Shown here: piece after piece, positions 11,991 through 24,103 of the stretch
How positions within the stretch are numbered: the first letter of the stretch is position 1
How the letters are laid out: each line of letters opens with the position of its first letter
Assembly: GCA_002682825.1 (NCBI GenBank)
Contig: NOKP01000002.1
Coordinates: forward strand, 6,182,309-6,246,308
Reading direction: 5' to 3'
Source of the DNA: Neonectria sp. B-13
Taxonomy: Eukaryota > Ascomycota > Sordariomycetes > Hypocreales > Nectriaceae
DNA: 64,000 nucleotides
Made by a program: the position numbers and the translations under genes
Notes under the pieces: model-generated
Database searches by the model: none
What the model was told of the DNA's origin: nothing
What the model saw: the letters and a program-made list of their open reading frames with translations, nothing else

Positions 11991-12445
11991 AATACCAGAA
12001 TTAAATAATGAAATAATATCCTCTTGTACATCCTCAAGGTTCTTTAGAGACTGGCATTTTCCTAGAAGGGGTCCTAGAGATGCTGGGTTGAGGGATTTTT
12101 GAAGTTAGGTGGGGAAATCGAAAGTCACATTTTGCACTGGGTACAACAGTCCGTTAGCTCCGCCCGGTACCCTGGTCTGTTCATAACTGCAATAATGCCC
12201 AATCAAAGAGCCGGATCATATGCAGCATTGCAAAACTTGCAGGCAACAGTCTGCGAATTCATGTGTCTACTGCCCACTAGAAGGTCGCTGGGAGGCGTGG
12301 CACGCTGAACTGTGATACTTCCTCCCTTGGGAACCACAAGTTAGATTGTTACACGCTGCCTTCTGCAGTTGGCACCATTCGACAAACACCTTCTTCCACA
12401 TCTCTAATCCACGTTTTGCACATGCTGTGATCCGCTATAAAAAAA
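11991..12445. other. intergenic; methyltransferase promoter region
   Basis: No gene is seen. A short A-run (12439-12446) directly precedes the methyltransferase ATG, and a TATAAAA-like box (about 12436) lies unusually close to it. Confidence 0.4.
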
Positions 12446-13141
12446 ATGTCTGAGGCACCTGAAGGCATCGTCGAATACGCATACGACCACATCTCAGAAT
12501 GGTATCTGCAGTGGGTCGAGAGTCAGAAATCACCGCGAGAGAGATACACTAAGAAGCTTCTTGAGGAGCTGCAACCTTCACCTTCTATTCTAGAGCTTGG
12601 TTGTGGCCCCGGAGTTCCTGTCTTGCAACTGCTTCTCGACCAAGGCGCACACGTAGTCGCAAATGACATCTCGACGAAGCAAATCGAAATGGCCAAGGCC
12701 CGCTTCCCAGACGCTGAGCTAGTTGCGGGCGACATGACAGCACTCACTTTCGAGCCCGAGAGCTTCCATGGAGCAACCAGTTTCTACACACTGTTCCACC
12801 TTCCACGGTCGAAGCTCAAGGATATGCTCACCAAGATTCACAGTTGGCTAAAGCCCAACGGAGTCTTTGTTTTCAATCTCGCCACCATCGACGAGGAAGA
12901 AATCCATGGCGAATTCTTAGGATATGGAATGTTCTGGAGTAGCTTTGACGTCGACGGGAATCAAGCACTGCTGACAGAAATCGGATTCGAATTATTGCAA
13001 GTGGAAGTATTGCAGGCAGGCGATGGGAAATTGGAGGAGGATGATGCAGACTTTGGCGCCGAGTTCATGTGGGTGATGGCACGAAAGAAAGATTCTCCTA
13101 CCGAGCGGAATGCTGCAACGACGGTGGACCCGGGCGAATAA
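12446..13141 (+). CDS. SAM-dependent methyltransferase, class I
   Basis: A single exon of 231 residues starts at ATG 12446. Residues 48-60 (ILELGCGPGVPVL) are the SAM-binding motif I, followed by VVANDIS (acidic end of strand 2), AELVAGDMTALTF and a WLKPNGVFVFNLA post-motif, as in small-molecule methyltransferases of the Methyltransf_11/25 type. The usual C-terminal Trp/aromatic part (EFMWVMARKK) is present. There is no signal peptide, so it is probably cytosolic. The substrate cannot be told. It is intact although relics lie on both sides. The neighbouring GMC oxidoreductase would fit a shared pathway, but no co-regulation is visible. Confidence 0.85.
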   Translation: MSEAPEGIVEYAYDHISEWYLQWVESQKSPRERYTKKLLEELQPSPSILELGCGPGVPVLQLLLDQGAHVVANDISTKQIEMAKARFPDAELVAGDMTALTFEPESFHGATSFYTLFHLPRSKLKDMLTKIHSWLKPNGVFVFNLATIDEEEIHGEFLGYGMFWSSFDVDGNQALLTEIGFELLQVEVLQAGDGKLEEDDADFGAEFMWVMARKKDSPTERNAATTVDPGE

Positions 13142-13549
13142 GCCTTATACAATTCGCTCTGGACATGATTCAACTGAGTCTGGGCGACAGCAGCGTGAAC
13201 AAGACTTCACACGAAGAATTTCGGCTTCCATTTTCTGTTGTGGCCTGAGGCCAACCCTGGTTGCCCTGTGTCCCCGTTTGTAGCTAGCAAGGCTGGATGA
13301 CTTCACCAGAGCTCAATACATTGCTTTCCTGATCTTATGGACCGGCTTCTCCTACAACAGGTTATGAGCCCTCAGCTAACCTGCGGTGAGCTTTGATCGT
13401 TACTACGCGCAACTTCAGTACAAGCACTGATTTCTTTACGTTCCTCAACCTCGCAAGGCGCTGAGGCGCCACGTATCGGAAGGCGTTTCACGACCCGACG
13501 ATGATGACGAACTCGACACATGGGACCTTGAACGAGTTCAGGCTTTTCG

Positions 13550-14460
13550 ATCTTGACGGCAAGCTTGACCAAGGTCTTGCAGAAGCTTCAAAACGCTGGC
13601 TGGGATATGGACGATAAAAAAGACCCCCAAACAATCAGAAAGGTCCGTGGCTGCTCTATTCTACGAGCTCATCAACCTCAAACTGACCGACGGCACACCT
13701 TTGGAACAATGGAACTCTGGTCTCCATTTTCTTCACAATCGGCTGAAACAGCTCTGGATTGTGGACAGACAGATAAGGGCATTTTCCTTATCGCCCTGAA
13801 AGGAATCAAGGAACGATATCCTCAGTGGCATGACTTCCTTCAACGCGAATTCGACAAAGGCACCCTCAGATGGCCTAACCTCGAGTAAAATATTAAGAAG
13901 GCAAACGAAGAAACCAACTCCGACATGTTACTGGTTTCTGCACCACAGAACAACAGTACGACTGCTCAAACCCGACGACGAACTACACGTCAATCCCCTC
14001 ATCGAGACTTCTCAAGAGACAAGGACTCCGCGTCGCCTCCGAACCGTTCAGTGCCGATGATTGACTGTTCGGTATGCAAGAAGAAACGTTCAGCTGACTG
14101 GATCTGGGATGCAAAATGCGGACGCCACACCAAGAACCTTGAATCTTGTTGGACTTGCTATCCAGAGAACAAACCCTCCTTTTACCCTTAAAAGACAAGA
14201 TTGACAAAGATGACAGTGGGCAGACCTCACGTGCTGCCCTCACACTCTCAACCGGCTTGATGGTCATTCAACAACCACAACAAGACGTCGAACCCACTGG
14301 ATTTGACGACTTCTTACATCACGACACTGTTGCTGGCGAGTCCTGTGCTGCCTATACCATCTTCAATGACAAGAAGTGGTTCATCACCCTGCTTACTTTG
14401 CCTTTGCCTAGGGCTAAAAGAAGCAGAGTAGTGGAATGTTCTACAAGCCTAAGTTATTGA
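13550..14460 (+). mobile_element. copia-like retrotransposon gag relic
   Basis: A first frame has KGIKERYPQWHDFLQREFDKGTLRWPNLE, gag-like. After a TAA it continues to a Cys/His stretch (KCGRHTKNLESCWTCYPENKP, 14118-14180) that resembles the zinc-knuckle plus HPE/YPE ending of fungal copia-type gag proteins. A second frame ends with FNDKKWFITLLTL, similar to the segment after the protease active site. The DSGA protease motif, integrase and reverse transcriptase are absent. It is read as a truncated and decayed element. An alternative is an unrelated decayed gene. Confidence 0.4.
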
Positions 14461-14929
14461 ATATCGAGTTCTGTATTATTGTTCTTGAAATATAGTGGTT
14501 AATATTAAAGAAAATAGAGTCCGACTGAGCCTGGTCCTAGAATCAAAATGTATTATGCAATAACAAAGTCAATCAACATAAGCTAGACAAGGGTTAGCAC
14601 TATGTATAAACCCTGCCATATGGGCTAGGCTAAAGGAGGAAAGAATGTCATCAAGCAGATGTTAATGATTAGAATGGCAGTAGATCTGGTGTAGTAAGAC
14701 GACTGGGGTCAAGGAGAGTCAAACTTAATGTATGACTTGAACCAGCGTCCCTAGAGTAATGCCCATCTTGTGGGTGGGGCTAATACCTCATGCTATAAGT
14801 ACTTAAAGGGATGTGTCCTCCATCTATCTCGAGCTTTCACCCTTCATCACATCCATCTTTCAACCCCAAGTGGTCTTCTAACGATCTCTCTCTCGCAAAA
14901 ATATCCAGCATCTGCACCGCTATATAATC
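14461..14929. other. intergenic; promoter of the GMC gene
   Basis: No gene is recognisable. A run of CT-rich sequence (about 14817-14895) and TATATAA (14921) lie just before the GMC start codon, as is common for fungal promoters. Confidence 0.4.
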
Positions 14930-17012
14930 ATGCGGTTTTTAAGCCCCTGGGAGGCGGCTTCCAGCCTCGGTAGCATCCTCCTTATCGCCAGCACCGTCTC
15001 TGCATTGGCAACGACCGCCAACTCGGTCGACACTTACGACTATGTGGTAGTCGGCTCCGGTCCTGGAGGTGGCCCATTGGCCGTCAATCTAGCCCGAGCT
15101 GGTTTCAGGACTCTCTTGCTCGAGGCTGGCGATGACGATAGTGCTGCAATGATCACGAACGCCATTGCGTTGACAAACACCGCAGATACCACTGCCTTGA
15201 CTTGGACCTATTGGGTTCGTCATTACGACGATGTCGAATTGACGAAAAAGTACCAACATCTTACCTGGAGGCTTCCGAACGGAAATTTGTGGGTTGGTCC
15301 AGGCAGCTCTGCGCCTGCGGGAGCAGAGATTGTTGGTATCCAATATCCCCGTGGCGCTACACTCGGAGGATCGTCTATTGTCAACTCTGCCCTGACTGTC
15401 CTTCCCGCCAAAAGCGACTGGGACTATATCAAGAACCTCACAGGCGATGACTCATGGAAGTTAGTTATCCCCAAACCCTTCTACTCTTTCCATCTTGTGA
15501 TCTTTAGGGAATTAGTAAGCTAACGCACCAAATCCTAGTGCTACTCATATGGGGGAACTGTTCATTAAGTTAGAGAAGAATCAATACCGCCCACGTGGTA
15601 CCCCAGGCCACGGCTTCAACGGATATCTTGAGACGGTTTTGGGTAACGGGGCCGTCTTTCTCTCTTCACCTCAAGCAATTGCAGTTCTAAAGGCCATGGC
15701 TGCCGAGGCGGGCCAAGATCCCGAGGACCTGGCAAACATCCTAAACATTGACCCTAACCAAGTCTTGAACCCGGACCGAGACCAGATTACAGGGCTCATG
15801 GGAGCGCCTCAACATGCCAATACCACCTGGGCCCGCTACAGCTCGAGGACACGAGTGCTCGATACCTTGCGCGCCGTTGACGAGAAAGGCAATAAGAAGT
15901 ACCCCCTGGAGGTCCGCCTCAACTCCTACGCTACCAAGGTCCTCTTTGACAAGCCTCGAGGAGGCTCAGTGCCTCGCGCCATTGGTCTCGACTACCTAGA
16001 AGGCAAAAGCGGCTTTCAGGGTGACCTCCGCTATAATTCGACAGTCAAGAAGACGTCACGCCGGGTCAATGCTCGAAAAGAGGTTATTCTCAGTGGTGGA
16101 TCATTCGGTTCGCCTCAGCTGTTGTTACTCAGCGGCATTGGACCAGCTGCAGACCTCAAGGCCCTGAAGATCCCGGTCGTCGCCGATCGACCAGGTGTTG
16201 GCCGTAACATGCAAGACCACAACGAAATTGCCGTCATTGGACACGGTGCCCAGGCCTTCGATTTTTCCGCTGCTCCTGGCGGCCCTCGCTCCCGGTGCAC
16301 CTTTGGGGCTCCTGGCGACCCATGTCTTGCACTGTACCTTCAAGGCCAGGGACCATACGTTCAGCCCAGTCTCACCCAAATGGCCTTCCTCAAGACCAAT
16401 TACACCACCAACGACGAGCGCGACATTGCCATCTTCCCCGGTTCTTTCGGATTCCGTGGCTTTTGGCCCCGGAACACCGGACAATCGTGGGATGATCCCC
16501 CAACGACCTGGGGCATGCACAGCGTCCATATACATGGCAACAGCACGGCTGGATACCTCAAGCTTCGCTCGGCCGATCCGACCGTGACGCCTGACATCAA
16601 CTTTCGACACTTCAACGGCACAGGCGCCGCAGGCGACATAGCCGCTATCAAGGAGTTCCTCGCTTGGGGCCGCCGTGCTTTCAACCGCGTCCAGGCACCA
16701 TTCGCTCCTTACAATATCTCCTGGCCCCCATGCACAGGCACTGTTGGTGCCGATGGAAGCTGCTCTGTCGCTAACAATGACGAAGACTTCATCCGCGAAA
16801 ATATCTTCGGCCATCACGTCATTGGCACTTGTTCCATCGGCCCCAGCTCTGACAAAAACGCAGTCTTGGACTCCAAGTTCCGTGTCCGTGGTGTTTCTGG
16901 CTTGCGAGTCGTCGATGCCAGTGCTTTCCCCAGGTCTCCTGGGGCTTTCCCGGTCATTGGGGTCTATATGTTGAGCGAGAAGGCGTCGGAAACCATCCTA
17001 TTGAGCCAGTAG
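14930..17012 (+). CDS. secreted GMC oxidoreductase (FAD)
   Basis: Two exons (14930-15459, 15539-17012) give 667 residues, the usual size for glucose-methanol-choline oxidoreductases. A signal peptide (SLGSILLIASTVSALA) precedes the dinucleotide-binding motif YDYVVVGSGPGGGPLA. The GMC signatures PRGATLGGSSIVNSAL and SGGSFGSPQLLLLSGIG follow. The C-terminal HVIGTCSIG carries the catalytic histidine, and RVVDASAFPRSPGAFPV closes the FAD site. Such enzymes oxidise alcohols or sugars outside the cell with oxygen or quinones. The exact substrate (aryl alcohol, sugar or a metabolite) is not visible. The intron is 79 bases, splits W-N and restores WNATHMGELF. No lesions are seen. Confidence 0.93.
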
Positions 17013-18350
17013 TCCTATGCAGTATCATTCTTTCCTTCTATACCTGTCAATTAGTTATAAGAACTTCTCCCACTATAGAAATAAAAAGCATAGGCTCTTT
17101 ACTGCCATAGAGTATCGTGCCACAGGAAGCGATAGGGAGTGAACTAATGAATCAAAGAGCTATATTCTTACCAACTTGTCTTTCCTATTCAACCCCTTTA
17201 TCAACCCAATTTTTTGACTGTTTTCTACATATACGTAAGGGCTGAACGAGGTGTTGATGCATCCAGACCTGCTTAAGCGAGAATCTTGGACTTCTACTCA
17301 TATCTCCGCTCAAGAACACCAAAATACTCACCCATCCCCTCCTTCTATAATATCGAGATTTAATTTGTGCGTAAAATGCCATCATCTGCAGTAATAAATC
17401 CGTGCTTGCTGGCATTGAATACAGGCTGTATTTGAGGAGAGGTTATGCTTTTAAATATTGTTAACTCATTTATCCAGCATAGTATTGAGATATTCGTATT
17501 GCCAAGCCTTTCATAATAGTCCCCTTAATATAGTCCAGGAGTTGAAAGACTTTATATAATTAGCTCGTAGTAGAAAGGAAGAATGTAAGAGCAAGACCTA
17601 AGACTTCTTAAGCGAGTGGCTAGTTTGCTTCTAAGATGAGGTCGCTAAGTGCATAGGATGGAGGGGCTTCGTTGTTTTTGCTTGATGCGGTTGCATTTCT
17701 AGCTGCTTTTCGGATGAGTAGCCATTCGCCTTTGCTTCCTTCAGCTTCTCGAGCAAAGGCCTGGTAAGTCTGCCTCAAGTGGGTGAAATGTAATTGAGTA
17801 TGTCTCCGTCCAAGTTTATTCCCTGATCAGACGGAGCTTATTGAGATGAGGTTTCAAGAAAGAATTATAGAATCGAGAATGTTTGATCATCGAAATCGGG
17901 GTACAGGTATACTACCCTCGACACCGAATTGGTGTTGTGACCATGGTACCAAGTGAGCAAACGACGCAGTGCCAGCCACCAAAAAAACAGGGTCGAATGT
18001 CGTCAGAAGGAATTGCAGAATGTTAACTGCTACTACTCGCCCACATCAGGTAGTTCCACACGAAAACCTGGCTTTCTGAGAACAGGTGGTGGAGTCGTGT
18101 GTCAAAACATGAGAAGCACTACAGGTTGCAAATCAGGTTGCAATAGATCAGTTCCTCGAACCGAACACTATCTTGCAGCACCCAAAGGTCACTTTTGAGC
18201 TGATGGTAAAGAACAAGGTCGCACCAGCCATCGCACTGCAATTTGTGAGCAACACCAAAAACTTCCAGCGGGAGATGGAGATGAGAAAGTCTTGAAGTTC
18301 GAGGAGGATATTTCTAGGCTCTCTTTCATATTTGTTCTTTATTTATCTAG
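17013..18350. other. degenerate intergenic stretch with an orphan C-terminal frame
   Basis: Mostly AT-rich. On the minus strand, about 17619-17790, a frame reads QTYQAFAREAEGSKGEWLLI and ends SYALSDLILEAN-stop. This looks like the 3' end of a real protein whose remainder is gone. I do not recognise it. On the plus strand around 18140-18295 another frame fragment (TILQHPKVTFELMVKNKVAP) is seen. Neither can be assigned. Confidence 0.35.
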
Positions 18351-19292
18351 AGTGCTGCGTAATAAATATTCCTGCGTGACGTAAGTGATTCTTTGCAATG
18401 TGTCCATCGTCACCTACCACGTCTACGCTTCACTCCAGAAACATTTTGAACTCCCTTGCAATGAAATCCTCGTTTTCGTGCCACTCTTTCTTAATGAACT
18501 CATTAAACACGCCGAAGTACTCCTCAATAGGATTGAAAATCAGGCGAATACGGTGGCAGGAACTCTAATACTACTCCTGCGTCTCAACACATTTGCACGA
18601 TCTGTTCTGAATGGTGCCAAGACGCGTTGTCCATGCCACAGTGATGTAGCAACTGGGCGATGAAGTCCTCAAATGAATCACAGTCCGTTGATCTTTGGTA
18701 TACTCGCCTGAGCATGATGCCATCTTGCGCGTATGCTGGAAGAATGTGCCATCTTGTCCCGCGACCGAACTTTGTGACTTGGATTGGGGAGGACCCCTTC
18801 GGAGACCACCCCCAACGCCGGTGTCCAGCCCTCCCATCGCAGCCAGACTCATCCACAGAGACAAGCTGGTAGGACTTGTACCGCGACATCCTATGTAGAT
18901 AGTAATTAGTGATCTCGAAGGTTGGCATCCCGTTGCGCGATGCGTCGGATCGTTGTTCGCGTCCAGCTTCTTGACCGCAGAGTCCGACCGATTGATCTCT
19001 CAGATATCCCATTACGAAACCTGCGATAGAGGAAGTCTGCCATCTCGCATCGATACAGGTAAGACTGACTGATTAATACATCACAGACGGCTTTCTGCAT
19101 CGGTGGTGTGATACAGCTACGACGCTCGACTGTTTTTATTCTTGAATGGGTGGGCATTTCGGACTGCTGTCTCTTCAGACGGATTCTCTGGACGGCGCGC
19201 ACGCTGCATGAGGCTTCTGTGGCTATTAGCTTGGTCTCGAACCCTTCTTTTAGCAATGCGTTGATTAAAACACTCTGTGTGGTACTCCGCAC
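18350..19292 (-). mobile_element. Tc1/mariner-type transposase relic
   Basis: Read from 19292 down, the pieces are an N-terminal helix-turn-helix part (LIATEASCSVRAVQRIRLKR), a second one (MADFLYRRFRNGISERSIGR), the first catalytic Asp (VSVDESGCDGRAG), GMDNASWHHSEQI with the second Asp, PPYSPDF and NPIEEYFGVFNEFIK with the catalytic Glu. The order fits a DDE transposase of the Tc1/mariner superfamily. Frame changes occur near 18910 and 18500, and a TGA follows QIVQMC, so it is inactive. I could not find convincing terminal inverted repeats or TA duplications by eye. Confidence 0.75.
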
Positions 19293-19755
19293 TGAAGGAG
19301 GAATGTGGCTAGACGCAAGTGGGGCTTAGATCGATCATAACAGCGCGTCCGCGATTACTAATTTAATAGCTAATTTAATAATCTTTTAATGTTCTGTAAA
19401 TCCCAGCTAATAACTATTCAAGGGGATACCAAGGGTTTTAGGACCAACCTCGGAACGAGGTTAGTAAGCGGCTTGCCTCACAATGCCAACAGGTAGTTAA
19501 TTACCACCCCACCCTTGATTTAGACTAAACCCCAAACCTGATGATACGCAAGGAGCCTGATTTATAATCAATCTCCTGTCTGATCATGACGCGAGAGCTG
19601 ATAAATTTGCGGGGACTGATCAAGTGCCCTCTTGCAAGACTTTGTTTCATCAGTTTCCTCGAAGTCGCTTTTAAGCAGCGAAGCAATTAGGGCCAAGCTT
19701 TTTGAGTATTCTCCTTACACCCTTTCAACCCGGGGCGACCTTTGCACAGCAGGTC
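19293..19755. other. intergenic; promoter side of Zn2Cys6 gene
   Basis: AT-rich at 19350-19440, then mixed composition up to the regulator. No further gene is seen. Confidence 0.35.
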
Positions 19756-21797
19756 ATGGAGTCACAAACGGGTTTCATGGTCCAGCCAAGTTTCAGGGAA
19801 GAGGAGCAGCAAGTCATTGTTCGTGTGAGTTAACCCGAAATTTAATGCCATCCCGCCTCTACTGACACTCCAAGATAAGGCTTGCGACATGTGCCGGAAG
19901 AAAAAGATCCGCTGTGAGCCTACCACGCAAGGATGCGCTCAGTGCACCAAATATTGCACAATGTGCCACTTTACGCCAATTGCAATGAGGAGGAAGCCTC
20001 GCAGACCAGCTGGGTTAGTCTACCACTCTAGCCCACGGAGTTTGCCTCTATTAAACGTTCCGCAGCTTCAAATACATCGCAAAGCTCGAGGAAAGGCTTT
20101 TAGAAGTGGAGAGTTTTCTAGGAGACAAGTCCTTGAGGAAGCCAACTGTGCCTGACAACAATTCGCTTAAAGAGCAAACGGCATCCGCAGTATCACTTAA
20201 CACAGCAGCACTGATCACATCCTCTAACGAAAGTAATCCATGGATGCCAATGAGCGAGTCACGAATTCCGTCACCCGAACAAACGAGCAATCTAGGGTTT
20301 AACCTTGGGGTTGCATTCCGGGCACACGACCACGGCGAACCCGATTTGTCTACGCTTGGGGGTTATATAATTGACCCCCTAGCCGGCAGTCTATGGCCGC
20401 ATCCCGCTCCAGAGTTACGACCAGTTTCTCTACCAGCGCGCCAGCAGCTTCCCACAAAGGCAGTCGCTCTGGAGCTGATTAAGGAAACTTTCAGCAACTA
20501 TAATAGGTTCCTTCCACTTTTTGATGAAGAGGACTTCTTGAGAGAGTTTCAACTCAAGTACTCGACTTCCAACCCTGGAGATGCTGCTTGGTGGGCGTGT
20601 CTCAATGTCGTGCTGTCGATAGCTCATCGTCTCCGCGCCCTGCGCACATTGGACTCGACGCATGAGAACATTCTAGCCTGTGGCTACATACAAAACGCCC
20701 TAGGCGTCGTCTCCGAGCTGAACGTCTCTAACCGCAGCCTCTCTGCCGTCCAGGCTCTGGTGGGTATGGCTTGCATTCTTCAGGGGACCCCGAATCCGGA
20801 GCCAGCCTCAATGCTCGTAGCCGCCGCCCTACGCTTGGCACAGGCTATTAATCTGCACAGAGAGTGTTCCGACCCAGCCCTCACGAAATCACAAGCTGAG
20901 ATACGGAGGCGGGTGTTTTGGAAGGTATACGTTCTTGACAAGGATATTAGTCTACGGACGGGCCGACCCTTCAGTCAAGATGATGATGACATGGATGTCC
21001 GACTGCCATCAAATACGAGTCTTGAGCCATGTAACGTGGACCTCTTCAACTATCGCATAGGGCTGGCGGTTATTCAGGGGCAGGTGTACAAACAGTTGTA
21101 CTCGATCCGGGCTGGACGACAAGCGGAGACACAAAGGGCGATTGCGGCACAAGAGTTGAGTTCCTTATTATCGTACTGGAAGTTCAATGCGCAGCTGGAA
21201 TTGCCAGAGGACTCCACGATGTTGTCAGGATACCAAATCTCAGGCGAGATGATTCACAAGGTGGTTCTACGACTCACATATATTCATTGCCTGACAATGA
21301 TTGATCGCCACTTGCCCCCGACGGCGCGATCTCCCTCCGACCAGGAACTCAGCCGGTCTGAACTATTATTACCCCCAGGCAGTCTATGCCTCGCTGAGTC
21401 ACGCAAAGCGATCCGTCTCATTGAAGCCATCCCTCAAGGAGACTGCGCTTGTGTCTGGTAAATGATCTCTTAAGAACCAGAACCTTCCTGAATTCTTTCT
21501 CTGACTCATTCTAGGATGCTTCTTCACGCTTTCTTCGCTGCAGCCAGCAGCATGCTCTATAATCTAACACAAAACCCTACGTCGCCAAACGCACTTTCAG
21601 ACCTTCATCTCGTCAAGCCATTTCTACGTCTGCTGGAGACGCTTGCCAGGGATCCAAGAACATGCTCACGATCCGAGGAACTCAGCCGAATGCATCGCAC
21701 TTGCAACAGCTTAAATAACGAAGCAAAGAAGGCTGTTCAACTTTTCAGTCTAAGGTCTACGGCGTCTACATCATTATTTCAGGATGATTGTTCTTGA
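19756..21797 (+). CDS. Zn2Cys6 transcription factor with fungal-specific TF domain
   Basis: Four exons (19756-19824, 19880-20013, 20066-21457, 21515-21797) give about 625 residues. The DNA-binding domain is CDMCRKKKIRCEPTTQGCAQC plus a later Cys, spacing C-x2-C-x6-C-x6-C-x2-C-x6-C. A short coiled linker follows (FKYIAKLEERLLEVESFLG). The middle homology region starts near ALELIKETFSNYNRFLPLFDE and contains RRRVFWKVYVLDKDISLRTGRP, the signature of PF04082-type regulators. The first splice junction is the least certain: acceptors at 19874 and 19879 are both possible. It lies directly upstream of the GST, the GST exon relic and the SDR, so it could regulate them. That is inference. Confidence 0.88.
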
Positions 21798-21880
21798 ATA
21801 AAACTTTATTGATGCTCTATCTCGCCCACAGCAGCAGGATGGACGCCGCTAGACAGGTTGCCTTGACCCCAAACACGCTT

Positions 21881-21997
21881 TTACTTGGCCTCTGTAGCCG
21901 CAAGCCGGTCCTGCAGGACGTTCGAGATGGCTGGACTGGCTTTCATGCGCCCTAACCAGTCATTAAGAACCGGGAAACCTTGTTGAGGTTCAACCTG
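21881..21997 (-). pseudogene. orphan C-terminal exon of a GST-like gene
   Basis: A minus-strand exon-like piece begins after a CAG acceptor and reads VEPQQGFPVLNDWLGRMKAS, then PAISNVLQDRLAATEAK and a stop at 21881. The pattern matches the last helices of glutathione S-transferases (FP.L..W..RM...PA...VL). No matching N-terminal thioredoxin-fold part is found between here and the GST at 22380. It is therefore a lone remnant, possibly of a tandem GST copy. Confidence 0.55.
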
Positions 21998-22316
21998 TGC
22001 TCGGAAAGGAACATAATGACATAAAAGATTAGACAGGAGGCGTACAAGGCAGGAGTAATTTATTCACCGTCCTGTTTTACAACTTGATATGTAAGTGGCT
22101 GCTGCTTCCTTGGTGTTGCGTCAACTTGACACCACCACCCACACAAAATACACTCATATGCAGAAGACGAAAGAAATGCAGAAGGCGAACGAAGTTTTCA
22201 CAAACAATTCTATCTCCGATAATAACAAGGATCCCTCTTCATCTCTACCCACCCTCACAGCAGTGACTCGCCTGTGTAAGGCAGAAAGACCCCCTCCAAC
22301 AATGATCCGCCACAGC

Positions 22317-22970
22317 CTATTTGGATTCTTGGAGCTTCAGGACCTTCTTCACACTCGGGCGCGCAAGCATGTTGTCACATCACTTCTTGACGTGCGGGTA
22401 GTCATCCTGGTTGAACTCGTCCTTCGGAATTCGCGGCGCGGCTGTGTGCTGCCATGTAAAGAAGGCGATGTCCACGTACGAGAGCCGGCCACCTAAGAAC
22501 CAGGAGTTGCCGTCTGCGTTAGGCTTCTGCTTCGCTAGGTGTCCCGCTAGTACGCTAGTTACGCGGTTTACCTCTTTGACGTAGCGCTCGCGCGCCTCAG
22601 GAAGTGGCTGATAGATAATAAACCACATCGCCTGCCCGTAGTACGGTCCCTGGCCGGTGGTCTGGTAGAAGAGCCATTGACGAGCGTGGTAGGCCTCAAC
22701 TGTGCCCGGCACGAAGCTTAGCTTGTGGCCCTTGTCGTATTTCTCTGTCAAGTACTCGATAATAGCGCCCGACTCCCACAGCGTGAGGTCTGTGTTTGGA
22801 TCCTGGATAGACGGCAGCCGCCCGTTCGGATTGACGGCGACGTACTTGGGGCTCTTGACGTCGGTAAGTGGGATCATTTCCGTCTCATATGGCAGTCCTA
22901 GCTCCTCGCAAAGGATAATAACCTTAGCAGCGTTAGGCCCGTGGACTCCCAACACTTTGATCGTCTTCAT
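22317..22970 (-). pseudogene. glutathione S-transferase with a late premature stop
   Basis: ATG 22970 opens a single exon with the GST N-terminal thioredoxin fold: VLGVHGPNAAKVIILCEELG, PNGRLPSIQDP (cis-proline) and LWESGAIIEYLTEKY. An all-helical C-terminal domain follows, with WFLGGRLSYVDIAFFTW. It resembles the fungal Ure2/GTT2-like cytosolic group that conjugates glutathione to electrophiles. After 196 codons a TGA (22380-22382) stands where YPHVKK should be followed by a tryptophan. The same frame then continues for 20 codons (DNMLARPSVKKVL...) to TAG at 22317. One G-to-A change explains it. The protein would lack only the last helix, so weak activity cannot be excluded. Confidence 0.8.
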
Positions 22971-22985
22971 TCCCCCATTTCGATG

Positions 22986-24103
22986 AAGGTGTATCGAGTT
23001 ATCCGAAAATTAATTGTAGGTGGAAAGCTTGCGAATTGATTTAAATGGTGGCTGATGATGAAGACCCAGGAGAGATGATAGAGCGCAAGATGGACCTGGG
23101 ATCACGGACTTCTGATCTCTTTTTAAATGCATCACCGCCTCCTCCCCGACAGTCCAAAGCACATTGAACTTGATTACTATTTTCCTTGAGAGTCCACCTG
23201 ATTCAATGATAATCATGAAGGGGTAGCAAGCTGACAAATGTTGACAATGCTACACAGGAGTTCCATCTCAACTAAATGCACTCAAGTAGCCAAGGGATAG
23301 CAAATATCCAAGCTTACGCAACTACAAGGCAAGAAAGTCAGCCGGAGCGGAGGACTCGTAGACAGAACTACATTGGTGACGAACGGAATTGGACATGATA
23401 TATTCGAGTTCGGGCCTTCCGAAGGGTCCGGGTCCGCGATGACTTGTATCCCCAATAGGTCTAGGGCATTCCTAGCGTAATGGTGTCCCAAGGCGTAGCT
23501 GTAGGGATGGTATGGCCTCAGGCCACACGCACGAGATTACCTGGTCTGTGGGCAGGGGCTCATTTACACACATGAACAAGTGTACAGTTTGTACAAGACT
23601 AGACAGCTCTCTTTTCATTTATCATAGTAAAATCCAAGGGTGTTTTCTATCCTATTCTGTGTGTGTGCATGTGTGCATGGCATCACATAGCAATAAAAGT
23701 ACATTCGCTATCTATTGTAGTTGCTGGGTCTGCTCTGCGAATTGGGCTGATCCACATACTCTCAGATTAGCAAGACTCCCTATATGGGGACAGCCGAGCC
23801 AATCCTCAAGCCTGAAAGTCGGAACAGCTTGGTCGGCTTGCAGCTATCAAAGCAGAAAGTACGCTACGTGTGAGACCTACTATCTATGCCACGCGTTACT
23901 CGGAGTAAGCGGAACTGCAATATTGATTACAAACGCTACCAGCAGAAATCTCGCCGCCTCGAATCACTTGTCCGATTGGGTATTACTACTCCCTGTCCCC
24001 TTCCTTGCCTCAATTAGAAGATAAGCATATATATGGTAGACAAAGGCTTCCTGCTTTCTCACTCGACTGCAAACAGTCTGACTTTTCTCTTACATTCCAA
24101 ACC
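22986..24103. other. intergenic between divergent GST and SDR genes
   Basis: The GST (minus) and the SDR (plus) diverge from this 1.1-kb region, so it should hold both promoters. TATATATGG at 24028 lies about 75 bases before the SDR start. No gene is supported inside. Confidence 0.5.

Noticed and set aside
18350..19330. Terminal inverted repeats of the Tc1/mariner relic
   Set aside because: Candidate ends (GAGTGCTGCGTAAT and GACGCGCTGTTAT) match only weakly and no TA duplication was convincing.
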